From: G965279355 sp965279355
GTDB lineage: Bacteria > Pseudomonadota > Alphaproteobacteria > CACIAM-22H2
Assembly: GCA_965279355.1 (NCBI GenBank)
Contig: OZ257155.1
Location: forward strand, 1,922,001-1,986,000
Length of the DNA stretch: 64,000 nucleotides
Reading direction: 5' to 3'
Numbering within the stretch: the stretch's first letter is position 1; every line of letters begins with the position of its first letter. A program made the position numbers and the translations under genes. Below the pieces are notes generated by a model, which did not search any database, had not been told where the DNA came from, and saw only the letters and a list, made by a program, of their open reading frames with translations. Of the stretch, positions 24,535-33,186 are shown piece by piece.

Positions 24535-25497
24535 TTAGCGTTTGACGATGTTGATCAGGGCGCCGGTGTTTCCGGCGAGGAAGTGGCGCAAGTTCGGCCC
24601 GATGATGGCCAGCGCCTGATCGTCGTAATCGTCGCCATAGCCACCAAGATGCGGAGTGATAATGACATTGTCGAGCGACCACAACGGATGGTCCTGCGGC
24701 AACGGTTCCTTTTCAAAGACGTCAAGGGCGGCGCCGGCAATCGTCTTGTTCTGCAGGGCCGCAACCAGCGCCGGCTCATCGGTGACACCGCCGCGTGCCA
24801 GATTGACGAGATAGGCCGTCTTCTTCATCGCGCCCAGCAACGCCGCATCGACCACGTGATGCGTCTCCGGTGAATACGGCACAAGCACGACCAGAAAGTC
24901 GACCTCGGCCGCCACCTGATGCAGCTTGCTGCGCGCTTCGACGCGATCGAACCCGGCAACGGCGCGTGGCATCGAACTGATGCCGACTACTGTCATGCCA
25001 AGCGCCTTGCAGCGCGGCCCCAGTCCCGTCGCAATTGCGCCCATGCCGAAAATCCCGACCGTCTTGCGATCGAGCAGTTGCATCGGCCAGCGATCCCAGC
25101 TCTTGCCGTCCTTGTTATGAACGGAGCGCGGAAACTGGCGGCCCAGTGCCATCATCAGAAAGATGGCGGCCTCGGACATCGACGCGCCATGGATGCCATG
25201 CATGTTGGTGACAATCACGTCGCGCGGCAGCGACGGCAGATCGACGATGTTGTCGACGCCGGTCCCCAGCGACTGGATCCATTTCAGCTTCCGGGCTTTT
25301 TCGATGATCTGATTGGCCTGCGGTCCAAGCGGCTTGCCGAAGCTCATGATGACTTCAGCTTCGGGCAGGTAAGGCTCGAGCTCGGTCCTGTCGGCGACAA
25401 TGGCGACCAGAACGTCTGGAAACTCTGTTTCAAAGAAGGTCCTGAACCGTTGCCGGCTACCCTCGGCAAGGTTCAGGAGAATGACGACTCTCGACAT
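24535..25497 (-). CDS. D-2-hydroxyacid dehydrogenase (NAD(P)-dependent)
   Basis: The 320-residue protein has the two-lobed D-isomer-specific 2-hydroxyacid dehydrogenase fold. The nucleotide motif is GIFGMGAIATGLG. The catalytic Arg is in NLARGGVTDEPALV, the Glu in VFEKEPLP and the His in TPHLGG. It interconverts 2-oxoacids and D-2-hydroxyacids, for example glyoxylate/glycolate-type substrates. The ATG at 25497 is chosen because the protein then begins MSRVVILLN at the first beta strand; the 29 upstream codons overlap the preceding spacer and are not family-like. It sits between a Bug binding protein gene and an M24 gene, all on the minus strand. Confidence 0.9.
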   Translation of the reverse strand: MSRVVILLNLAEGSRQRFRTFFETEFPDVLVAIVADRTELEPYLPEAEVIMSFGKPLGPQANQIIEKARKLKWIQSLGTGVDNIVDLPSLPRDVIVTNMHGIHGASMSEAAIFLMMALGRQFPRSVHNKDGKSWDRWPMQLLDRKTVGIFGMGAIATGLGPRCKALGMTVVGISSMPRAVAGFDRVEARSKLHQVAAEVDFLVVLVPYSPETHHVVDAALLGAMKKTAYLVNLARGGVTDEPALVAALQNKTIAGAALDVFEKEPLPQDHPLWSLDNVIITPHLGGYGDDYDDQALAIIGPNLRHFLAGNTGALINIVKR

Positions 25498-25543
25498 GCG
25501 AACGCCGCGTACAGAGGTGCCGGGCCTTCGCCCGGCGGTCCAA

Positions 25544-26521
25544 TCACTGCACCTTGATTCCTGCTTCCCTGATGATCTTGCCATACAGCGCGGCGTCGTC
25601 GCGCATAACCTTGCCGAACGCCTCCGCCGTTCCGCCTGCGGGATCGGCGCCGATATTGAGCAGCCGCTCCTTCACCTCGGGAAAGCTCAGCGCTTTGTTC
25701 ACCGCCGCGTTGAGCCTCGCGACGATCGGCGCCGGCGTGCCGGCAGGAGCCAGCATGCCGACCCAGGCCGTGATGGTGAAATCCTTGATGCCCACTTCCG
25801 CCAGCGTGGGAATATCCGGCGCAAGCTGGCTGCGCGCCGGCGTGGTCACCGCAAGGCCGCGGATATGCTCGCTCTTCATCATCGCCAGCATGCTGGTCAC
25901 GTCGGGAACGCCGTACTGGACTTCGCCCGACGCCAGAGCCGTCGCGGTCGGCGCGCCGCTCTGATAGGGCACATGCAGTGCATCGATGCCGACCGCGCGA
26001 TTGAACACCTCGGCGGAGATGCGGGACAGGCTGGTGACGCCGGTCGATCCGAAATTGACGGCGCCAGGCCTGGCTTTCACATACGCGACCAGCTCCGCCA
26101 CCGACTTGATCGGCAACTTGGCATTGACCACCACGATATGCGGCGATGTCGCAATCATGGCGATCGGAGCGAAATCCTTGATCGGATCGTACTGGACCGT
26201 GGCGAGGTGCGGATAGATCACCATGGCGCCAGGCGCCGTGGCACCCAGCGTGTACCCGTCAGGCGTCGCCTGTGCGACCATGCCCATGCCGAGCGAAGCC
26301 GACGCGCCGGGCCGGTTCTCGAAAATGACCGGCTGGCCGAGTTCTTCCTGCAGACGATTGCCGATCGAGCGCGGAAACAGATCGCCGCCGCCGCCGGCCG
26401 AATACGGCACGATGATCTTCACGGGACGATTGGGATAGGTCTGGGCCGACGAGGCAATTGCGGACAGCCCTACAGCGAGTGTCAGCATCGCGCCTGTCAG
26501 GCAGTGAATGCGTGTGGTCAT
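25544..26521 (-). CDS. Bug/TctC-family tripartite tricarboxylate transporter binding protein
   Basis: A 325-residue periplasmic protein with a Sec signal peptide (cleavage after about Ala26, before QTYPNRPVKI) and Bug-family motifs: VPYSAGGGGD, ENRPGASASLG and YDPIKDFAPI. Bug proteins bind carboxylates or aromatic acids for TctAB transporters, or act as orphan sensors. GGAGG is eight bases before the ATG at 26521 but only two before the ATG at 26527, so the inner start is chosen. No TctA or TctB gene is near, so this is an orphan receptor. It is preceded by the amidohydrolase gene on the same strand, 57 bp away. Confidence 0.9.
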   Translation of the reverse strand: MTTRIHCLTGAMLTLAVGLSAIASSAQTYPNRPVKIIVPYSAGGGGDLFPRSIGNRLQEELGQPVIFENRPGASASLGMGMVAQATPDGYTLGATAPGAMVIYPHLATVQYDPIKDFAPIAMIATSPHIVVVNAKLPIKSVAELVAYVKARPGAVNFGSTGVTSLSRISAEVFNRAVGIDALHVPYQSGAPTATALASGEVQYGVPDVTSMLAMMKSEHIRGLAVTTPARSQLAPDIPTLAEVGIKDFTITAWVGMLAPAGTPAPIVARLNAAVNKALSFPEVKERLLNIGADPAGGTAEAFGKVMRDDAALYGKIIREAGIKVQ

Positions 26522-26578
26522 CGGCATTTCCTCCGTCTTATTTGCGGCGATCCTAGCCCCTACCACCGCAAAAAAACG

Positions 26579-27568
26579 TCAAACCGGGACCGCCAGTCTC
26601 GGCAGGAGCGTCAGAGCGTTGTCGCGTTCGATCGCGCGCAGGTCGACCGGATCGAGATTGAGCGCGGCCAGCCCATCGGTCGTCACCTGCGGACGCCAGA
26701 ATGGATAGTCGCTGCCGTAAAGCAGATGCTCGATACCGCAGATATCGCGGATCGCGTTGAACTGCAGCGGATGCGTGGCGCTGACCACGTCGTAATAATG
26801 CCGCTTCAGTTCGTGCATGACGCCGTTCGGCATCTTCGGCTGCAGGTCCTCCCTTTTGCGGGTCTGGCCGACGATGCGGGGGGCCACCATCGGCAAGGTG
26901 CCGCCCGCATGCGAGAAGATGAAACGGATATTGGGGTAACGCGAGAAAACGCCGTTATAGAGCAGGCTGATGATCGCGCGCGTGGTATCGAACACGAACT
27001 CAAGCGCCGCCGGCGGCACATCAGGCATAAGATTGGTGCAGCAATCCGCCACGGTCGGATGGAAATAGACGACGGCACGGCGGCGGTTCAGCTCATGAAA
27101 GACGGGCATGAAGGCCGGATCACCCGGCCACTTGTCTCCGTAGCTGGTGAGCAGTCCGATCCCGTCCACCTTCAGCGAGCTGTAGGCGTATTCGATCTCG
27201 CGCAGGCTGCCGTCTACGTCGGGGAGCGGTAACGCCGCGAAGACCCCAAAACGGCCCTTGTGATCCTGCGCCAGCCGCGCCGCGTAGTCGTTGCAGTCCC
27301 GCGCCAGGGCTCGCGACGCGGCCGCGTCGCCGAACCAGATGCCGGGGGCAGAGATCGACGTCACCGCCGTCTGGACACCCGCCGCGTCCATCGCGTCGAG
27401 AGACACCTGCGGCGTCCACTCCGTCATCTGCTTTGCAAAGTGCGGCGCGACGCCAACGATGCGGTCGCGTTCCTTTTCGAGATAGCGCGGCGGCAGGATG
27501 TGATGGTGCGTGTCGATCCGAAACGGCGCGGCGGTGTTGTGGGCGTGTCCCTGCTGGTCGTGACTCAT
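26579..27568 (-). CDS. ACMSD-like metal-dependent amidohydrolase/decarboxylase
   Basis: The 329-residue TIM-barrel protein of the amidohydrolase_2 family has the metal-binding pair His21-x-His23 (DTHHH), a central His in VYFHP, a His in FSHAGG and the catalytic Asp in YGSDYPF. Family members include 2-amino-3-carboxymuconate-6-semialdehyde decarboxylase and 5-carboxyvanillate/gamma-resorcylate decarboxylases, which remove CO2 from aromatic or muconic acids. AAGGA five bases before the ATG at 27568 favours this start over one 14 codons upstream. The gene is divergent from hyuAB across 181 bp and heads the minus-strand group Bug, dehydrogenase, M24. Confidence 0.88.
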   Translation of the reverse strand: MSHDQQGHAHNTAAPFRIDTHHHILPPRYLEKERDRIVGVAPHFAKQMTEWTPQVSLDAMDAAGVQTAVTSISAPGIWFGDAAASRALARDCNDYAARLAQDHKGRFGVFAALPLPDVDGSLREIEYAYSSLKVDGIGLLTSYGDKWPGDPAFMPVFHELNRRRAVVYFHPTVADCCTNLMPDVPPAALEFVFDTTRAIISLLYNGVFSRYPNIRFIFSHAGGTLPMVAPRIVGQTRKREDLQPKMPNGVMHELKRHYYDVVSATHPLQFNAIRDICGIEHLLYGSDYPFWRPQVTTDGLAALNLDPVDLRAIERDNALTLLPRLAVPV

Positions 27569-27749
27569 AGCGTCCTTCTTGGCGTCTTTGTGTGCGTCCC
27601 TGTGCCGCACATATTAGTTGTCAAATCAGTATATTTACAGCGCTGACGCGCGGTTGACGCGACTGTCTTTTCTGGCCATTTCGATCTGCCCACGGGTATA
27701 ACCGCCCACAAGTTTTTCCAATGCGGCCGGGTTTGACGAAGGTGTTTTG

Positions 27750-29846
27750 ATGGCGAAAAATAAGGATACTGCCGCGGGTGCTCGTCTTCGTTTGGCGGCG
27801 GATATCGGTGGGACGTTTACGGATATCGCGGGGTTCGACGAGGGCACGGGCAGGATCCTGTTCGGCAAAAGCCTGTCGACGCCGGATCGGCTGGTCGAGG
27901 GGATCGACTCCGCCGTGGCGGGGGCGAAGCTGAAGTTCGCCGATGCCGGGCTGTTCCTGCATGGTTCGACCGTCGCCATCAACACGCTGCTGGAGCGGAC
28001 CGGCGCCAGGACGGCGCTGATCACCACCAAGGGCTTCCGCGACGTCTACGAGATCGGCCGCATCAACCGGCCCGACGCCTACAACCTGTTCTTCCAGAAG
28101 CACGAGCCGCTGGTCGAGCGCGCCCTGCGCTTCGAGGTGGATGAGCGCGTGCTGGCCGACGGCGAGATCCACAAGGGCCTTGATGATGCCGAGGTGCTGG
28201 CGCTGTCCGATCACATCGCCGGGCTGGGCGTCGAGGCGGTCGCGATCCTGTTCCTGCACTGCTACCGCAATCCCGAGCATGAGGCCCGCGCCAAGCGGCT
28301 GATCGAGGCGCGCCACCCCCACCTGTTCGTCTCCGCCTCGCACGAGCTGTCCCAGGAATACCGGGAGTTCGAGCGCACCTCGACGGTGGTCGCCAACGCC
28401 TATATCGGCCCGCGGGTGAAGAGCTACATCAACGGCATCTCCGAACATCTGGCCGCGGCCGGGTTCAAGGGCTCGTTCATGGTGGTGCAGTCAACCGGCG
28501 GGCTCTACGAGGCCGAACAGGCGCAGAAGTACTGTGTGCGGATGATGGAATCCGGCCCGGCGGCCGGCGTGATCGGGACGCAGGCGCTGTGCCATGCGCT
28601 GGGCCTTGAGAACGCCATCGCCTTCGATATGGGCGGCACCACGGCCAAGGCCGGGGTCATCCATAAGGGCGAAGCGCTGACCACCGGCGTCGCGCTGCTC
28701 GGTGGCTACGAGAAGGCGCTGCCGGTGCAGATCGCCATGATGGACATCTTCGAGGTCTCTGCCGGCGGCGGCTCCATTGCCAAGGTGGACGCAGCCGGCG
28801 CGCTGCATGTGGGCCCGCAGAGCTCCGGCGCCGTGCCGGGTCCCGCCTGTTACGGCCGGGGCGGCGCGATGCCGACCGTCACCGATGCCAATCTGGTACT
28901 GGGCCGTCTGGGCGCCGACCGGTTCCTGGGCGGCGAGATGAAGCTGGACGTGCCCGCGGCGGAAAAGGCTGTGCTGGAGCAGGTCGGCAAGCCGCTGAAC
29001 ATGGACGCGACCGCCGCCGCCGACGGCATCCTGCGCATCACCGCCACCGCCATGTCTTATGCAGTGAAGGGCGTCACCACCGAGCGTGGGCTCGATGCCG
29101 GCGACTTCACCCTCTTTGCCTATGGCGGCGCCGGGCCGCTGCACGCAACACAGGTGGCGCGCGAGCTCGGTATCCGCAAGGTGATCGTTCCGCAGGCGCC
29201 TGGCGTGTTCTCGGCCTTCGGGATGCTGTTCTCGGACCTGCGCTACGACTTCGTACGCACCTGGTTCGCCCGGCTCGCCAGTGCGTCGTTCCAGGAAATC
29301 GAGGGAATCTACAGGGAGATGGAACAGGGCGGTCGCGATGCCATCGCCGGGACATCGATCACGCCAAAGGAGATCATGGTCAAGCGGGCCGCCGACATGC
29401 GCTATGTCGGTCAGGAACACGCCGTCACCGTCGACCTCCCGCTGGAGCTATTCACCAAACAGGACCGGGACGGCATCAAGAAGTGCTTCGATGAGATGCA
29501 TGAGCTGCGCTACGGCACCTCGGCGCCCAACGAGGCTGCCGAGATCGTCAGCCTGCGCAGCACAGTGACAGGTGTGATCGCCAAGCCGCCGCTGGAGCCG
29601 GTCAAGGCAGGCTCCGACACGCCGCCCAAGGAAGCCTTCACCGGCAAGCGCAAGGCGTTCTTTACGGCAAAGGACGGTTTCATCGAAACCCCGACCTATG
29701 CCCGGGCGCAACTCCAGGCCGGCAACCGCATCGAGGGACCTGCGCTCATTGAAGAGCATGCATCGACGACGGTGCTGTTCCCGGGCGATATCGTGACGGT
29801 CGACAGGCTCGGCAACCTTGCCATTGCGGTGGGAGATCGGACATGA
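27750..29846 (+). CDS. hyuA: Hydantoinase/oxoprolinase subunit A
   Basis: A 698-residue ATP-dependent amidohydrolase subunit. The N-terminal hydantoinase-A domain opens with DIGGTFTDI (residues 18-26), and the central ASKHA-type domain carries FDMGGTTAKAGV near 291 and a YGGAGPLHA segment. It matches the N-methylhydantoinase, acetone carboxylase and 5-oxoprolinase family. With HyuB it hydrolyses cyclic amides such as hydantoins or 5-oxoproline using ATP, or carboxylates ketones. GAAGG lies six bases before the ATG. The gene overlaps hyuB by four bases (ATGA). No gamma subunit of acetone carboxylase is present, which favours a hydantoinase/oxoprolinase role. Confidence 0.92.
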   Translation: MAKNKDTAAGARLRLAADIGGTFTDIAGFDEGTGRILFGKSLSTPDRLVEGIDSAVAGAKLKFADAGLFLHGSTVAINTLLERTGARTALITTKGFRDVYEIGRINRPDAYNLFFQKHEPLVERALRFEVDERVLADGEIHKGLDDAEVLALSDHIAGLGVEAVAILFLHCYRNPEHEARAKRLIEARHPHLFVSASHELSQEYREFERTSTVVANAYIGPRVKSYINGISEHLAAAGFKGSFMVVQSTGGLYEAEQAQKYCVRMMESGPAAGVIGTQALCHALGLENAIAFDMGGTTAKAGVIHKGEALTTGVALLGGYEKALPVQIAMMDIFEVSAGGGSIAKVDAAGALHVGPQSSGAVPGPACYGRGGAMPTVTDANLVLGRLGADRFLGGEMKLDVPAAEKAVLEQVGKPLNMDATAAADGILRITATAMSYAVKGVTTERGLDAGDFTLFAYGGAGPLHATQVARELGIRKVIVPQAPGVFSAFGMLFSDLRYDFVRTWFARLASASFQEIEGIYREMEQGGRDAIAGTSITPKEIMVKRAADMRYVGQEHAVTVDLPLELFTKQDRDGIKKCFDEMHELRYGTSAPNEAAEIVSLRSTVTGVIAKPPLEPVKAGSDTPPKEAFTGKRKAFFTAKDGFIETPTYARAQLQAGNRIEGPALIEEHASTTVLFPGDIVTVDRLGNLAIAVGDRT

Positions 29847-31603
29847 GCGCCCCCACGTTCAAGCGCCGGGCCGACCCGGTCATCACCGAGATCGTGCGCA
29901 ACGGCGTGATCGCGGTGACCGGTGAGATGAAGACCAATCTCATGCGCACTGCCTACAACACCATCATCTACGAGGCGCTCGACTTCACCGTCGGCCTGTT
30001 CACCGCCGACGGCCGCACCGTCTCGATCGGTCTTGGCCTGCCCATGTTCATCCGCGGGATGTCCGAGACCGTCAAGGCGAAGGTCAAGCATTTCGGCCTG
30101 GAGAACATCAAGCCCGGCGACATCCTGGTCACCAACGACGCATACATCACCGGATCGCATCTCAATCACGTGACGATGACGGTGCCGATCTTCCAGGGCA
30201 CGCGGCTGGTCGGGTTTTCGTGCTGCATGGCGCACTGGATCGACATCGGCGGCATCCTCGGCGGCATGACCACGGATATCTATTCCGAGGGTCTGCAGAT
30301 TCCGATCCTGAAGCTCTACCGCGAAGGCGTGGTGAATCAGGATCTGGTCGATATCCTGCGCATGAACGTGCGCATTCCCGAACGTGCCATGGGCGACATG
30401 CGGGCGCAGATCACGGCGGTCCGCACCGGCGAGCGCCGGTTCCTGGAACTGGTTCAGCGTTACGGCGCCGACGAAGTGTTGAACGCCATCGAAGACATCA
30501 TGGACCAGTCGGAGTTCCAGGCCCGCGAGCGTACCCGCTCCATCCCCGATGGCGTCTATGAGGCTGAGTCGTATATGGACGACGACGGCATCGACGTCGG
30601 CAAGCAGGTCCCGATCAAGATCAAGGTGACGGTCAAGGACGACCGCATGACTGTCGACCTCACTGATGTGTCGAAGCAGGTCCGCGGTTTCTTCAACTCC
30701 GGCATTACCACCGGCCATGCCTGCGCCCAGGTCGCATATAAGTGCATCACCTCGCCGACTGACTATCCGATCAACGACGGCAGCTTCCGCTCCCTCGATG
30801 CGATCGTGCCGCCGGGCCGCGTAATCAGCGCAGTGCGTCCCGCGCCGATGCGCTGGTGGATGACCTATCCGATGACGGTGATCGACACCGTGTTCAAAGC
30901 GCTGGCGCCGGTGATTCCCGGCCGCGTCATTGCCGGCCACCACGCCGATCTGCTGGCCTGTTTCCTGAGCGGCATAAATCCCAGGGACGGACGCCTGTTC
31001 ATTGGCGGACTCGGCCCGCAGGGCGGCGGCTGGGGCGCCAAGCGTGACGAAGACGGTGTCTCCGCCACCATCTGCATGAACGACGGCGACACGCATAACA
31101 GCCCGGTCGAAATGGCCGAAACCAAAATGCCGTTGTTCGTGGTGAACCGCGCGCTGATTCCGGATTCGGGCGGCGCCGGCAGGCGGCGCGGCGGCCTCGG
31201 CATCGAGAACATTGTCATGGCGCGCTCCGCCATCAATCTGAATGCGCAGGTCGAGCGTATGCACTGCAAGCCGTGGGGCCTCGAAGGGGGCCTTCCGGGT
31301 GAAGGCAACCGCATCGAACTGATCACCGACGGCAAGCGCATCGACGACCTGCCCAACGCCAAGGTCCTGGTCGCGCACATCAAGGAAGGGGATGGCTATG
31401 TCGCCCGGTCCGGTGGCGGCGGCGGCTTCGGCTCGCCGCTGGAGCGCGACACGGAATCGGTCGCGCACGACGTGCGCCAGGGCTATGTCTCGCTGGACGC
31501 GGCGCGGACGCTCTACGGCGTGGTGCTCGATGCAAAGACCTTCGTTGTCGATGCCGGGGCCACCAATGCCCTCCGCGCCACAATGGCGAAGGACGGGGCG
31601 TAG
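29843..31603 (+). CDS. hyuB: Hydantoinase/oxoprolinase subunit B
   Basis: A 586-residue hydantoinase-B protein: N-terminal ADPVITEIVRNGVIAVTGEM, a metal-site region GDILVTNDAYITGSHLNHVT, and the C-terminal Gly-rich PDSGGAGRRRGGLG and SGGGGGFGSP typical of the family. It forms the catalytic complex with HyuA in the cytoplasm. The four-base overlap with hyuA ensures equal synthesis. A palindromic dispersed repeat begins 18 bp after the stop and probably ends the transcript. Confidence 0.93.
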   Translation: MSAPTFKRRADPVITEIVRNGVIAVTGEMKTNLMRTAYNTIIYEALDFTVGLFTADGRTVSIGLGLPMFIRGMSETVKAKVKHFGLENIKPGDILVTNDAYITGSHLNHVTMTVPIFQGTRLVGFSCCMAHWIDIGGILGGMTTDIYSEGLQIPILKLYREGVVNQDLVDILRMNVRIPERAMGDMRAQITAVRTGERRFLELVQRYGADEVLNAIEDIMDQSEFQARERTRSIPDGVYEAESYMDDDGIDVGKQVPIKIKVTVKDDRMTVDLTDVSKQVRGFFNSGITTGHACAQVAYKCITSPTDYPINDGSFRSLDAIVPPGRVISAVRPAPMRWWMTYPMTVIDTVFKALAPVIPGRVIAGHHADLLACFLSGINPRDGRLFIGGLGPQGGGWGAKRDEDGVSATICMNDGDTHNSPVEMAETKMPLFVVNRALIPDSGGAGRRRGGLGIENIVMARSAINLNAQVERMHCKPWGLEGGLPGEGNRIELITDGKRIDDLPNAKVLVAHIKEGDGYVARSGGGGGFGSPLERDTESVAHDVRQGYVSLDAARTLYGVVLDAKTFVVDAGATNALRATMAKDGA

Positions 31604-31621
31604 AACCTCTTCTTAGGAGTA

Positions 31622-31740
31622 CCCCTCACCCGCTCGCTCTCGCTCGCGACCTCTCCCACAAGGGGAGAGGTGAAACCGCCCCTCTCCCCTTGTGGGAGAG
31701 GGAGGGACCCGTTGCGTCAGCAACGGGAGGGTGAGGGGTT
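31622..31740. repeat. Palindromic CCCCTCACCC...GGGTGAGGGG dispersed repeat
   Basis: Outer arms CCCCTCACCC (31622-31631) and GGGTGAGGGG (31729-31738) enclose two inner dyads: CTCTCCCACAAGGGGAGAGG paired with CCTCTCCCCTTGTGGGAGAG, and CGTTGCGTCAGCAACG. It is a composite REP-like element of about 119 bp of a kind dispersed through many alphaproteobacterial genomes. It lies between hyuB and the pentapeptide gene. The remaining 190 bp (31741-31932) hold no supported gene; a promoter for the downstream gene must be there but was not recognised. Confidence 0.85.
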
Positions 31741-31932
31741 CGTGAGAAAGCGGCCTCGGTCAAAATGGTTAAGAGCATTCCTCCCTCGATTTTCCCCCTC
31801 TTTCTGTACTCGTGATAACTTCATGACGGCCTGTCCGGTGCGTCGGCGGCGTCTTGCCGTCCGGTTTGCCGAGGCCCAAATGTTGGGATCAGGGCACCGC
31901 GGGAAAGCGCGCCGAATTGGCGGCAGAGTGAA

Positions 31933-33186
31933 ATGACAACGAAGCCTCGTTATCGACCGAGCCACGCGGAGCTCCACAAGATCATCGAACTGCATCGCCG
32001 GTTTCTCGCCCGGAAAGACGGCGGGGCGCGCGCCCTGCTGGCCTTCGCCGATCTGGCGGAACGCGCAATGATCGGCTGCAAGCTGTCCGAGGCGGACCTC
32101 AGCGGCGCGTCGCTGCGCGGGGCGCATCTCACTGAGACCCTGCTGGAGCGGGCGATGCTGTTCGGCGCCGATCTGCGCGACGCCGATCTTGAAGGGGCAT
32201 CGCTGGTCGGCGCCAATCTGCGCGGCGCCTCGCTGCGCGGCGCCAACCTCACCCGCGCCAACCTCTTCAAGGCCGACCTCCGCACCGGCGCGATCGTCTC
32301 GAAGGACCTCAAGGGCAACATGCAGCGCCTGTCGCTGGAATCCGGCCCGGCGGAGCTGCAGGGCGCGCGGCTGGTCAATGCCAACCTGACCGACGCCGAT
32401 ATCAGCGGCATCATCGCCACCGAAACCGATTTCACCGACGCGGTGATGAAGGGCACGAAGCTCGTCCGCGCCAATCTGCAAAACGCGAAACTTGCCGGCG
32501 CCGATCTTGAAGGCGCCGATCTCTCGGCCGCCAATCTGCGCGGTGCCAATCTCGACGGCGCGATCCTGACCGGCGCCAATATCGACATGACGGATTTTCA
32601 CGGCGCGTCATTGCGCGGCGTACTGACCGATCGCGCCGCCGGCAAGGCGCTGGAGGACCTCAAGGCGCCGCTGCGCGAGATGATCCGGCTGCATGCCGAA
32701 TGGGTGGAAAGCGACGGTGCTAAGGGGAAGCCGGCGGATCTCAGCCGCGTTGATCTGCGCCGCAGTCCATCCCTTAAAGGCGCCAACCTGACGGCGCTGA
32801 AGGCCGAGAATGCAATCTTCTATGGCGTCGACCTGGAGGGCGCGAAACTTCAGGGAGCCAAGCTGAACGGCGCCGATCTGCGTTCGTGCCGGCTCGTCGG
32901 GGCCGATTTGCGGGGCGCGCAGCTGCGCGGGGCGCTCCTCAACCGCGCCGATCTGCGCGACGCCAAATTCGAGCCGCTGACGCTGGAAAACCGCACATTC
33001 CCGACCGATCTCACCGAAGCGCAATTGCGCGGCGCCGATCTGCGGAGCGCTCATCTCAAACAGGCAATCCTGCGCAAGGCCGACCTGCGCGAGGCAGATC
33101 TGACGGAAACGGATCTGAGCGAAGCCGATCTCGAGGGTGCGCTGCAGACACCGCCACGTATTCCCTCACAGGAACAGATCAGCTAG
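31933..33186 (+). CDS. Pentapeptide-repeat protein
   Basis: The 417-residue protein is mostly tandem A(D/N)LXX pentapeptides from about residue 50 to 240 and again from about 270 to 405. They are separated by a helical insert (ALEDLKAPLREMIRLHAEWVESDG), giving two right-handed quadrilateral beta-helices. There is no signal peptide and the first 45 residues are a polar helical region. Such proteins serve as DNA mimics, scaffolds or polar regulators; no specific role follows from sequence. Its last 8 bp overlap the tail of the convergent cyclase-like gene. Confidence 0.9.
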   Translation: MTTKPRYRPSHAELHKIIELHRRFLARKDGGARALLAFADLAERAMIGCKLSEADLSGASLRGAHLTETLLERAMLFGADLRDADLEGASLVGANLRGASLRGANLTRANLFKADLRTGAIVSKDLKGNMQRLSLESGPAELQGARLVNANLTDADISGIIATETDFTDAVMKGTKLVRANLQNAKLAGADLEGADLSAANLRGANLDGAILTGANIDMTDFHGASLRGVLTDRAAGKALEDLKAPLREMIRLHAEWVESDGAKGKPADLSRVDLRRSPSLKGANLTALKAENAIFYGVDLEGAKLQGAKLNGADLRSCRLVGADLRGAQLRGALLNRADLRDAKFEPLTLENRTFPTDLTEAQLRGADLRSAHLKQAILRKADLREADLTETDLSEADLEGALQTPPRIPSQEQIS

